Assembly (NCBI GenBank): GCA_012961655.1 | Contig: DTYX01000279.1 | Coordinates: 1-7,933, forward strand | DNA: 7,933 nt | DNA from: Candidatus Poribacteria bacterium | GTDB lineage: Bacteria; Poribacteria; WGA-4E; DTYX01 | Direction of reading: 5' to 3' | Part shown: positions 1 through 5,691 of the stretch, one piece after another | Numbering within the stretch: the first letter of the stretch is position 1 | Layout: every line of letters begins with the position of its first letter | Translations under genes and position numbers: made by a program | Notes under the pieces: model-generated | What the model saw: only the letters and a program-made list of their open reading frames with translations | Told to the model about the DNA's origin: nothing | Databases searched by the model: none

Positions 1-351
1 AAGAAGGTTACGAAAATTACGCGTCCAGCAATGGAATTACTCACTCAATATGATTGGCCGGGAAATGTGCGTGAATTGAGAAATGAAATTGAAAAAGCTG
101 TAATTGTTTGTGGTTCCAATACAATCGATGTCGATGATTTATCGGGTAAAATAGGCAACACGCAACGTCAAGAGACGACATTGGATGTCAAAGTAGGCAT
201 GGCAATGGATGAAATTGAAAAGGTCGCGATTCAAAAAACATTGCTGGAAACAGGCGGAAACAAAACAAAAGCGGCGGATATTCTGAAAATTCCGCTGAGA
301 ACCTTCTACCGAATGCTGGAAAAACATGGACTTTCGAAAATGGCAAAATGA
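1..351 (+). CDS. NtrC-family sigma-54-dependent response regulator, C-terminal part (5' end outside window)
   Basis: The reading frame is open from base 1, so this is the 3' end of a longer gene; the ATG at 31 is internal. The first residues read ITRPAMELLTQYDWPGNVRE, the highly conserved end of the AAA+ sigma-54 interaction domain, whose WPGNVREL motif lies at the boundary with the C-terminal part. A variable linker follows, then a Fis-type helix-turn-helix near the end (about codons 70-115; ALQKTLLETGGNKTKAA-like core, here AIQKTLLETGGNKTKAADIL, then RTFYRMLEKHGL). Proteins of this family bind enhancer sites and use ATP to open sigma-54 promoters; with a receiver domain they are the output half of a two-component system, but that domain is not in view. 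It could equally carry a GAF or PAS sensor. Target genes cannot be read from this window. Confidence 0.93.
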   Translation, partial: KKVTKITRPAMELLTQYDWPGNVRELRNEIEKAVIVCGSNTIDVDDLSGKIGNTQRQETTLDVKVGMAMDEIEKVAIQKTLLETGGNKTKAADILKIPLRTFYRMLEKHGLSKMAK

Positions 352-387
352 CAATCGGGTAATTAACCCATTTGCCCTTTAGCTCCT

Positions 388-416
388 TTGGATTCAACTC
401 CTTTACCCAATATAAC
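388..416 (+). promoter_or_regulatory. Candidate sigma-70-type promoter for moaA with a very short leader
   Basis: A TATAAC hexamer at 411-416 (5 of 6 consensus bases) has a poor -35 candidate, TTGGAT at 388-393, at a 17-base spacing. Transcription would start around 422-424, only 7-9 bases before the moaA ATG at 431, which itself lacks a Shine-Dalgarno sequence. This would make the message nearly leaderless. The -35 match is weak (3 of 6), so this is only a suggestion. Confidence 0.25.
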
Positions 417-430
417 TATCAACTTGGATT

Positions 431-1435
431 ATGAAGACACAATTAATCGACAATTTCAATCGAAAAATAACTAGCTTGAGAATTTCGGTCACCGACCGCT
501 GTAATTTTCGTTGCTTCTACTGTATGTCCGAAGGCGAGGTAGAATATTACGACCGTTTAGAAATTCTGACCTTCGAGGAAATTAAAAAGCTATCGGAGAT
601 TTTCGTCGGATTGGGCGTCGATAAAATTCGACTGACAGGCGGCGAACCACTCATCAGGCGGGATATTCCAAGACTAATACGACAATTGGCTCACCTTTTT
701 ATCCCTAGGGGGGATTTGAAAGATTTAAGTTTGACCACCAATGGATTTATGCTCAAAGATTTAGCGGAGGAACTATACTCCGCTGGATTAAAACGGATTA
801 ATGTCAGTCTGGATTCCCTCAATCCAGATAAGTTCGCCCGTCTCACTCGACGTGATGCTCTACACAGAGTGTTAGAAGGCTTGGATGTTGCTGAAAAATG
901 TGGTTTTTCGCCAATTAAAATTAACGTTGTGGCGATACGAGGTTTTACGGAAGATGAAATCTTGGATTTCGCTCGGATGGCAAGAACCAAGCCTTTTGTA
1001 GTGCGATTTATCGAGTTCATGCCGCTGGATATGGATAATAGATGGGGAGAAATTAAATTTATCCCAGGCGAAGAGATTATCGATAAAATCGATGCTGTTT
1101 ATCCGTTGGAACCCCTTGACACCAGTCAAAATTTTTATGCGGCAAAACGTTATCGTTTCAAAGATGACTCGGGCGAAATTGGCATTGTCTCCTCCGTCAG
1201 CGAACCGTTCTGTGGCAGTTGCAACCGTATTCGCCTAACTGCCGATGGAAAACTTAGGACGTGTCTCTTTTCCCTTAATGAAACTGACCTCAAGTCGCCG
1301 ATGCGCAACGGCGTGAGCGATGAGGAATTGAAGCGAATCATCATCAAGGCTGTAAACAACAAAGAAGCGGGACATAAAATTCACACGACGGGATTTGTGA
1401 AACCTAAGCGAAGTATGTCCATGATAGGTGGTTGA
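431..1435 (+). CDS. moaA: GTP 3',8-cyclase MoaA, molybdenum cofactor biosynthesis
   Basis: This radical SAM enzyme performs the first step of molybdopterin synthesis, converting GTP to 3',8-cyclo-7,8-dihydro-GTP in the cytoplasm together with MoaC. At 334 residues it has the usual family length. The radical SAM cluster motif CNFRCFYC places cysteines at C24, C28 and C31, followed by the SAM-binding GGEP at 70-73. The second, GTP-binding [4Fe-4S] site is complete: C261, C264 and C278 (CxxC-x13-C) with the GTP-contacting R266 and R268. The protein ends in the diagnostic Gly-Gly dipeptide (MSMIGG) needed for activity. These features separate it from other radical SAM proteins, including the AmmeMemoRadiSam partner. 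No other moa or mog gene lies beside it. There is no clear Shine-Dalgarno sequence before the ATG, but homology to the family N-terminus begins within the first 15 residues, so the start is sound. Confidence 0.97.
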   Translation: MKTQLIDNFNRKITSLRISVTDRCNFRCFYCMSEGEVEYYDRLEILTFEEIKKLSEIFVGLGVDKIRLTGGEPLIRRDIPRLIRQLAHLFIPRGDLKDLSLTTNGFMLKDLAEELYSAGLKRINVSLDSLNPDKFARLTRRDALHRVLEGLDVAEKCGFSPIKINVVAIRGFTEDEILDFARMARTKPFVVRFIEFMPLDMDNRWGEIKFIPGEEIIDKIDAVYPLEPLDTSQNFYAAKRYRFKDDSGEIGIVSSVSEPFCGSCNRIRLTADGKLRTCLFSLNETDLKSPMRNGVSDEELKRIIIKAVNNKEAGHKIHTTGFVKPKRSMSMIGG

Positions 1436-1684
1436 TGTGCTGCCAACGGACATCTGAGAAACTTTGATGAACACTGCGTTTGAAGAGGACAAGATTACAA
1501 ATTCGCCATTTCACCTATTTCCGATTCCGTGGCAGATTACAATTATCTATGTTCACTTCGGGAACCTGAGACTTTCCGACAATGATCTTCCGAAGGACGG
1601 AATTCCGCTACGCGGAACCGTCGGAACGGGACGGCTTACGGTTGGCTGTACACTGCTCCTGCAAAACCGCTAAAGAGGGGAAAT
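1436..1684 (+). other. Spacer after moaA with a doubtful 69-codon ORF
   Basis: An open frame runs from TTG 1464 / ATG 1467 to a TAA at 1671-1673 that overlaps the ribosome binding site of the next gene. Its product would be about 68 residues, mixed hydrophobic and polar, with no family I recognise, no Shine-Dalgarno sequence and a segment that is mostly hairpin DNA (1588-1626). I regard it as probably non-coding. On the other strand I find only frames that shadow it. No T-tracted terminator for moaA is visible. Confidence 0.3.
1588..1626. repeat. Nested imperfect inverted repeat (hairpin)
   Basis: Three consecutive arms pair in register: TTCCG 1588-1592 with CGGAA 1622-1626, ACGG 1597-1600 with CCGT 1618-1621, and TTCCGC 1603-1608 with GCGGAA 1612-1617, closing on a 3-base loop TAC (1609-1611). 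The left side has bulges of 4 and 2 bases. An alternative outer arm TTCCGAC at 1574-1580 could also pair with GTCGGAA at 1620-1626. It is more GC-rich than its surroundings and has no T-tract, so it is not a standard intrinsic terminator; it could be an RNA structure upstream of the 1685 gene or a small dispersed repeat. Confidence 0.65.
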
Positions 1685-2137
1685 ATGAAATCTGAAGAAT
1701 TAAAACAGACAGATGAACAGGTCAGCCAACAGTTAATCGTCAAGGAACTCCAACAGTTACGGAATGATTTTCAAAAACTCAGTCAACAGCCGCGCTTCGA
1801 TTGGAAGTGGTTTTTGAGTCTGGCTGTTCCGCTTGTCGTTCCGTTTATTGCGGCTGGAATTATCGGCTATTTTGGAATTAAAGCCGACTTGAAGATTATC
1901 CAACGCGATATGCAGCACGTTCAATCCGATATCGCCGAAATTAAAGTGGATTTCAAATCCGATATTGCCGAAATTAAAGCATCTCTCAAAGAAACTAATA
2001 AACGAATCGATGCTGTTGAAAAAAGTCTCCAATCGATTGAACGAAAACAGATAGAAATTATTGGCAATATCCAACTTCTCAACCAAAAGTTTGACACGCT
2101 TGATAAAAGGATTGCCAATATCGAGAAGAAGTTGTAA
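1685..2137 (+). CDS. Single-pass membrane protein with C-terminal coiled coil, function unknown
   Basis: This 150-residue protein has a charged, Q/E/K-rich N-terminal segment (1-42), one hydrophobic helix at about 43-63 (FLSLAVPLVVPFIAAGIIGY), and a long heptad/hendecad-patterned coiled coil from about 68 to 150. Within the coil, SDIAEIKVDFK (81-91) is followed directly by SDIAEIKASLK (92-102), an 11-residue tandem repeat. Such proteins commonly oligomerise through the coil while anchored in the inner membrane; which end is outside is not clear. Some phage holin-associated and chromosomal proteins look alike in layout, but no phage genes surround it. The ATG at 1685 has GAGGGG just upstream (1675-1680, 4-base spacing). 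A truncated second copy of its 5' end lies at 2226-2284, upstream of the next gene. I do not recognise a named family. Confidence 0.8.
   Translation: MKSEELKQTDEQVSQQLIVKELQQLRNDFQKLSQQPRFDWKWFLSLAVPLVVPFIAAGIIGYFGIKADLKIIQRDMQHVQSDIAEIKVDFKSDIAEIKASLKETNKRIDAVEKSLQSIERKQIEIIGNIQLLNQKFDTLDKRIANIEKKL
1925..1990 (+). repeat. 33-base tandem repeat, two units, inside the coiled coil
   Basis: Units 1925-1957 and 1958-1990 both begin TCCGATAT(C/T)GCCGAAATTAA and encode the 11-residue units SDIAEIKVDFK and SDIAEIKASLK. The near-identity of the first 21 bases, including third positions, points to a recent in-frame duplication that lengthened the coil by one hendecad. Confidence 0.8.
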
Positions 2138-2225
2138 TCGCCATAGGAGAATGGCTATCGTTGACGCCTGAAAATTCGCTTCCACTAAAATTCGAGGAAG
2201 AGAGGTGTGAAAGTATAGTTTTATA

Positions 2226-2284
2226 CTAAAGAGGGAAAATATGAAAACGGATGAACGGGTCAGCCAATAGTTAAGTTACAAGGA
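2226..2284 (+). pseudogene. Truncated duplicate of the 5' end of the 1685 gene (9-codon remnant ORF)
   Basis: From CTAAAGAGGG (2226) through ATGAAA and GATGAACGGGTCAGCCAATA to CAAGGA (2279-2284) this segment matches 1670-1750, the ribosome binding site and first codons of the coiled-coil gene. It lacks 18 bases (six codons, so the frame is kept). It reads ATG 2241, M-K-T-D-E-R-V-S-Q, then TAG at 2268-2270 where the full copy has CAG. It is directly followed by the AGGAGG of the DUF1844 gene. A 6-bp hairpin, AGTATA 2212-2217 with TATACT 2222-2227, precedes its ribosome binding site. It may be only a relic of duplication, or it may still be translated as a leader peptide ahead of the next gene. 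Confidence 0.75.
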
Positions 2285-2286
2285 GG
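2281..2286 (+). promoter_or_regulatory. Ribosome binding site AGGAGG that fixes the start of the DUF1844 gene
   Basis: A perfect AGGAGG ends 6 bases before ATG 2293. The in-frame TTG at 2287 directly abuts it and cannot be the start. Confidence 0.9.
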
Positions 2287-2292
2287 TTGAAA

Positions 2293-2733
2293 ATGACAGA
2301 AACTCAAAAACCTACAGAGGAAGAGACGCAAGAATCAAAGCAAGAAGATACTCAAAAATCAGAACAAGAAGAACCTAAGGAAACACCTGAAAAAGAAAAA
2401 ATCGAATTACCACCGGTTGACTTTACCAACTTTATCAACAGTCTTGCCAGCACAGCTTTTATGTATATGGGTGGCGTAGTAGACCCAGAGACGAAAAAGC
2501 CGATTATTGAGCTAAATCTGGCAAAGCATCAAATCGATATTATCGAGATGTTACAGCAGAAGACCAAGGGAAACTTGACAGCGCCCGAGAATAATTTTTT
2601 GGAGAACACATTGTACAACTTGCGGATGAGTTACGTCCGCCTCGCGACAGCGCCGCCGCCCACAGAAGAGCCCAAGGCTGAACAATCGGAATCCAATGCC
2701 CAAAACGAGAAGGATGGCGAACAAAAAAACTGA
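2293..2733 (+). CDS. DUF1844 domain protein
   Basis: The product is 146 residues. Residues 1-38 are a low-complexity E/Q/K/T-rich tail. The DUF1844 domain spans about 41-117: it opens with PPVDFTNFINSLASTAFMYM, continues GGVVDPETKKPIIELNLAKH, then IDIIEMLQQKTKGNLTAPE and ends LENTLYNLRMSYV. That order (short helix with a hydrophobic face, a G-x-x-x-PET turn, the L-A-K/H-x-I-D-I-I helix, K-T-K-G-N-L-T, and L-x-x-L-R-M) is the family signature as I know it. A disordered acidic tail (118-146) follows. The biochemical role of the family is unknown; members are small, probably cytoplasmic, and found in deltaproteobacteria, acidobacteria, planctomycetes and relatives. The start at ATG 2293 is set by AGGAGG at 2281-2286. 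It stands alone, 126 bases before the Memo gene. Confidence 0.9.
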   Translation: MTETQKPTEEETQESKQEDTQKSEQEEPKETPEKEKIELPPVDFTNFINSLASTAFMYMGGVVDPETKKPIIELNLAKHQIDIIEMLQQKTKGNLTAPENNFLENTLYNLRMSYVRLATAPPPTEEPKAEQSESNAQNEKDGEQKN

Positions 2734-2753
2734 AGTGATACTAGTTTTGCGCT

Positions 2754-2806
2754 TAATGACTGTCATTACTACAATTAGAACAATAGTAGTAACGAATTCA
2801 TTCGTT
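2754..2806. promoter_or_regulatory. Cluster of three overlapping AT-rich dyads upstream of the Memo gene
   Basis: The spacer 2734-2859 holds three inverted repeats end to end: TAATGAC T GTCATTA (2754-2768, a 15-base operator-like palindrome), TTACTAC (2766-2772) with GTAGTAA (2786-2792), and AACGAA TTCA TTCGTT (2791-2806). Each shares bases with the next. None is followed by a T-tract, so termination is doubtful; binding by a dimeric regulator or a folded leader are alternatives. A weak TATAAC at 2825-2830 lies between this cluster and the gene start. Confidence 0.4.
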
Positions 2807-2859
2807 CTTAAAATGTAGTCCTTGATATAACTGCAAAACTTGTGAAATGAGGTGAAATC

Positions 2860-3789
2860 ATGAATACAATTTTATTTGCAGTCGCATTGCTTGCTTTGTG
2901 TGCATTCGCAGTTCTCAAACCGCGATATGCTTATGCCGCAAAAGTACGTGAGCCAGTGGTCGCGGGAAGTTTTTATCCCTGTTCCAGTGGGGAACTGACC
3001 GCAATGGTAGACAAATACTTAGCGGATGCAGGGGAAAAAGAACTTCAAGGCGAACTGGTAGCTCTGATAGCTCCTCATGCTGGTTACGTATTTTCCGGAC
3101 ACGTTGCAGCTTATGCGTATAAACAGCTTCAGGGCAAATCCATCGAGACCGTAGTTCTAATTGGTCCAAGTCATCGCTACCTCGTCCGCGGCGTTGCGGT
3201 GTATGACAGCGGGGCTTTTCAAACTCCGTTGGGAACGGTGGAAGTCAATGAAGAGCTTGCCTCGGAGTTGATTAAGCAAGAACGGAGAATCACCAGCGCT
3301 CCTGAAGCTCACGATGATGAACACTGCTTAGAAGTTCATCTGCCGTTCCTGCAAAGGGTATTGCAAAGTTTCAAAATTGTTCCCATTCTCATGTATGATT
3401 TTTCCGATGCAAACTGTAAAATGTTGAGCCAAGCTCTATCCTCATGTCTGAATCGGAAGAACGCTCTATTGGTCGCCAGCACAGACCTCTGTCACTATCC
3501 CAGCTATGAAGAAGCGAAAAAAGCTGACAGCATCGTTGTTTCAGCTATCTCAAAATTCGACCCCGAACTGCTGAGAAAAGAGACCGATGAATACATGCGA
3601 AGACCTATAAGAAATCTCCACTGTATGTTGTGCGGAACTGGAGCGGTGATAACAGTCATGCAAGCTGCTAAAGCACTTGGCGCAAATGCCGTCGAGATAC
3701 TAAAATACGCCAACTCAGGCGATGTGCCCTTCGGAGATAAAAGCCAGGTCGTCGGATATCTGGCAGCGGCGATTTATAAAAAAACTTAA
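2860..3789 (+). CDS. Memo-family protein (AmmeMemoRadiSam system protein B), with N-terminal signal or anchor
   Basis: The Memo fold resembles class III extradiol dioxygenases and carries a metal-binding pocket; bacterial members are often encoded with AMMECR1 and a radical SAM protein. Here the 309-residue protein shows VAGSFYP (34-40), PHAGY with H73, GPSH with H105, EHCLEVHLPFL (154-164), TDLCHY with H212 and the CGTG motif with C258. H73, H105, H212 and C258 correspond to the metal-site residues H49, H81, H192 and C244 that I recall for human MEMO1. Ahead of the domain is a hydrophobic stretch (4-19) followed by KPRYAYAAK, giving a possible signal peptidase site after A26. The n-region has no positive charge while K20 and R22 come after, so an uncleaved anchor is possible. 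No AMMECR1 or partner radical SAM gene is present. GAGGTG at 2849-2854 supports ATG 2860. Confidence 0.93.
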   Translation: MNTILFAVALLALCAFAVLKPRYAYAAKVREPVVAGSFYPCSSGELTAMVDKYLADAGEKELQGELVALIAPHAGYVFSGHVAAYAYKQLQGKSIETVVLIGPSHRYLVRGVAVYDSGAFQTPLGTVEVNEELASELIKQERRITSAPEAHDDEHCLEVHLPFLQRVLQSFKIVPILMYDFSDANCKMLSQALSSCLNRKNALLVASTDLCHYPSYEEAKKADSIVVSAISKFDPELLRKETDEYMRRPIRNLHCMLCGTGAVITVMQAAKALGANAVEILKYANSGDVPFGDKSQVVGYLAAAIYKKT

Positions 3790-3799
3790 TTGAGACATA

Positions 3800-3838
3800 G
3801 AAACCGAGTTTTTCAGCAAAACTCGGTTTCTTGTTTTT
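3800..3838 (+). terminator. Strong intrinsic terminator of the Memo gene
   Basis: A perfect 13-bp stem pairs GAAACCGAGTTTT (3800-3812) with AAAACTCGGTTTC (3818-3830) around a 5-base loop, followed at once by TTGTTTTT (3831-3838). It begins 10 bases after the Memo stop. The A-run on the left arm plus the T-run could allow partial action on the other strand, but no gene arrives from that side. Confidence 0.95.
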
Positions 3839-3860
3839 GGCTTATCTTTACGAATGCAGA

Positions 3861-3866
3861 AAGGAA
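3861..3866 (+). promoter_or_regulatory. Ribosome binding site AAGGAA that fixes the cytochrome gene start
   Basis: AAGGAA ends 6 bases before ATG 3873. The in-frame TTG at 3831 lies in the T-tract of the preceding terminator and has no binding site, so it is rejected as the start. Confidence 0.75.
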
Positions 3867-3872
3867 ATTTAC

Positions 3873-4493
3873 ATGAGTCCTGCGTTAAATGCTTGGTTGG
3901 GTTTGATTTTCGTTGTGGCTGGAGCAGTATCTGTTTTTACGATGCTGGAAATAAGAGGCAGGCCCAAGCTAAATTTTAGTTCGAAAACCCTCATAATGAT
4001 ACACCGGATTTCCGGTTATATTTTTGTACTGATTTATCTAGCACTCGTAGTTTTCATGGCGATAAAACTCAGCAAATATCAGGTGGAACTATCCCCTAGA
4101 GCCAACATTCATATACTGTTAGCCGTTGCCATGCTTCCAATTCTGGCAATCAAACTATTGATTGCCAGAATCTACAAAAAGCTCTCAGGAGAATTACTGT
4201 TTTTGGGCGTGACGTTATTTACGCTTGGGTTTAGTCTCAATGTCACCACTGGCGGATACTACCTGATGCGGAACTTCAGCGGAATATATGTCTCTCCAAC
4301 TGGCGCTCGCAGTCTTACGGATACAAAGTGCAGTAGATGTCACACCCTCGAAAGAGCCTACAGTGGCGTAAGAACGAAGGAAGGTTGGGAAAGTATCGTT
4401 AAGAGGATGAGGGGCTTTGATGAAGAGTGGATTCTTGGATCAGATGTTCCTGAAATAGTAGATTACCTGGTTCGAATTAGAGGAGTGAAATAG
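3873..4493 (+). CDS. Four-helix membrane protein with C-terminal cytochrome c domain
   Basis: The 206-residue product has four hydrophobic helices (about 8-25, 40-65, 78-98 and 107-131) and a C-terminal single-heme domain with CSRCH at 153-157. After it come TLERAYSG, W172 and VKRM with M179, a plausible sixth heme ligand 22 residues after H157. Loops carry positive charge at RGRPK (28-32) and RIYKK (99-103), which predicts both ends outside and puts the heme in the periplasm, as c-type maturation requires. H44 and H80 sit at the starts of helices 2 and 3, but on opposite membrane faces in this topology, so a shared heme b is unlikely from these alone. The protein is likely a membrane-anchored electron carrier; the partner is not in view. 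I know no gene name for this layout. Its position after a terminator implies its own promoter, which I cannot locate. Confidence 0.87.
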   Translation: MSPALNAWLGLIFVVAGAVSVFTMLEIRGRPKLNFSSKTLIMIHRISGYIFVLIYLALVVFMAIKLSKYQVELSPRANIHILLAVAMLPILAIKLLIARIYKKLSGELLFLGVTLFTLGFSLNVTTGGYYLMRNFSGIYVSPTGARSLTDTKCSRCHTLERAYSGVRTKEGWESIVKRMRGFDEEWILGSDVPEIVDYLVRIRGVK

Positions 4494-4537
4494 AATTCCT
4501 ATCTATTGCGAAAAACTGTTGATAGCTTGGCGTAGAA

Positions 4538-4828
4538 ATGATATACTACTACTTCCGAAGTGAGATTCTCTATAATATAATTCTTACCACTCCGTGGTTT
4601 CTCGGCGCGAGCATAAAGGGAGAAGATGAAAACGGTAAGTGGGTGGACGAAGAAGCATACCAAGCCCTGTGTAAGACCCTGTATGATTATTGTCTGGAAA
4701 TTTGTGAGCAAACCAATAAAGCTCGAATGTGATTATTAACATATCTCACTGAAGAGGAAGCGGAACATTTTGGAATTATAAACCTATTTCCCCTCAAAAA
4801 ACTTCGTGACATCAAACCATTGGATTGA
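4538..4828 (+). pseudogene. Small reading frame interrupted by an in-frame TGA
   Basis: An ORF starting at ATG 4538 runs 64 codons to TGA 4730-4732, ending ...EICEQTNKARM. The same frame then stays open for 31 more codons (4733-4825), reading LLTYLTEEEAEHFGIINLFP and then LKKLRDIKPLD to TGA 4826-4828. Both halves have normal protein composition: the first has a hydrophobic start and an acidic, helical-looking middle (GEDENGKWVDEEAYQALCKT), the second an amphipathic TEEEAEHFG segment. The simplest reading is a nonsense mutation (for example TGG to TGA) in a gene of about 96 codons or a longer one already cut at its 5' end, since in-frame stops lie at 4520-4525. There is no good Shine-Dalgarno sequence before 4538. 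The 64-codon part alone could still be a small gene. I recognise no family. Confidence 0.4.
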
Positions 4829-4859
4829 AAACTTTGTTACTACTGCTAAGAATACTAAC

Positions 4860-4864
4860 GGAGG
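4860..4864 (+). promoter_or_regulatory. Ribosome binding site GGAGG that fixes the phosphodiesterase start
   Basis: GGAGG(A) lies 4 bases before ATG 4869. An in-frame GTG at 4806 would add 21 residues with no binding site and no family homology, and overlaps the tail of the interrupted frame. Confidence 0.85.
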
Positions 4865-4868
4865 ATTT

Positions 4869-5618
4869 ATGAGAACACGTCCGCTTGTCATCGCACATCG
4901 AGGTAATTCAGGCGTGGCGCCTGCCAATACACTAATCGCACTCCGCCAAGCGATAGAGCTTGGAGTTGATATGATTGAAATCGATGTCAATCTCACCAAA
5001 GACGGCGTTCCCGTTTTGATTCATGACAAAGGCGTAGATAATACGACAAATGGTAAAGGATTGGTATCATCCTTTACATTGGCGGAGTTGAAACGATTAG
5101 ACGCTGGCTCATGGAAGGATGAAAAATTTGCCGGCGAACGTATCTTAACATTGGCTGAAGCGTTGGACTGTGCCAAAGGGCATGTTCATTTAGCTGTTGA
5201 CCTCAAAGATGAAAGCGCCATTCCAGCAATGGTAAAAGTTATTCGGGATACAGACATGAAAGATGATGTCGTCATCTGTGGCTGTGATGTTCCTATGGCA
5301 CAGAAAGTCCGTCGCTTTGACGACCAATTGACAATAGTGCTGAATGTGAACTCCGAACTGAATAAATTAGCGGAACGCGAGGATAAGTTAGAGTTTATCC
5401 GTGAATATGTTCGTCAGGCATGCTACGCTCACCTGAGCGCTCTGAACGTAAGTTATAAGTATGTGAACGAGGGTTTAATCAAACAAGCTCATCTCAGAGC
5501 GCTGCCAGTGTGGACATGGACTGTTGATGACGAAGAGGAGATGCGCCGATTGATTGATATGGGGGTGGATGCTATCTACACTAATTGGTCGGAAAGATTG
5601 CTGAAAATTTTATCGTGA
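4869..5618 (+). CDS. Glycerophosphodiester phosphodiesterase family protein
   Basis: The family hydrolyses glycerophosphodiesters, such as deacylated phospholipids, to glycerol 3-phosphate and an alcohol using a divalent metal in a TIM barrel. The 249-residue protein starts at the barrel with VIAHRGN (catalytic H10), then IEIDVNLTKDG with metal ligands E37 and D39, and LIHD with the second catalytic H52, followed by TTNGKG (59-64). The third metal position is D111 in AVDLK, where many members have E. The end, VWTWTVDDEEEMRRLIDMGVD then AIYTNW, is the standard barrel closure. Two departures from consensus are visible: the PENT motif is PANT (A19 instead of E), and G.RIPTL is GERILTL. No signal peptide is seen, so it should act in the cytoplasm. 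Related enzymes can have other phosphodiester substrates, so the exact substrate is open. Confidence 0.92.
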   Translation: MRTRPLVIAHRGNSGVAPANTLIALRQAIELGVDMIEIDVNLTKDGVPVLIHDKGVDNTTNGKGLVSSFTLAELKRLDAGSWKDEKFAGERILTLAEALDCAKGHVHLAVDLKDESAIPAMVKVIRDTDMKDDVVICGCDVPMAQKVRRFDDQLTIVLNVNSELNKLAEREDKLEFIREYVRQACYAHLSALNVSYKYVNEGLIKQAHLRALPVWTWTVDDEEEMRRLIDMGVDAIYTNWSERLLKILS

Positions 5619-5691
5619 GGGGAAACAGAGGTCTTGCCCCCAACTTAAGCCCAATTTTCCAGATGTAGCATAGTTTCTTCCCCTGGTAAGC

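Noticed and set aside
431..1435. The radical SAM gene as the missing AmmeMemoRadiSam partner of the Memo protein
   Set aside because: The second cysteine cluster, the Arg pair and the C-terminal Gly-Gly identify a true MoaA.
2136..2160. Imperfect inverted repeat ATCGCCAT / ATGGCTAT after the coiled-coil gene as a terminator
   Set aside because: The stem has a mismatch or bulge and there is no T-tract after it.
1757..2185. Minus-strand ORF of 142 codons opposite the coiled-coil gene
   Set aside because: It mirrors the regular codon pattern of the coiled coil; the plus strand has the ribosome binding site and the membrane helix plus heptad logic.
3831..3872. In-frame TTG extension of the cytochrome gene
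   Set aside because: It lies in the T-tract of the Memo terminator, has no ribosome binding site and adds residues ahead of the first membrane helix; ATG 3873 has AAGGAA at good spacing.
4730..4780. TGA at 4730-4732 as a selenocysteine codon
   Set aside because: No convincing hairpin follows directly, and no selenoprotein family is recognised.
4806..4868. In-frame GTG extension of the phosphodiesterase
   Set aside because: No ribosome binding site, no family homology in the added residues, and ATG 4869 has GGAGG.
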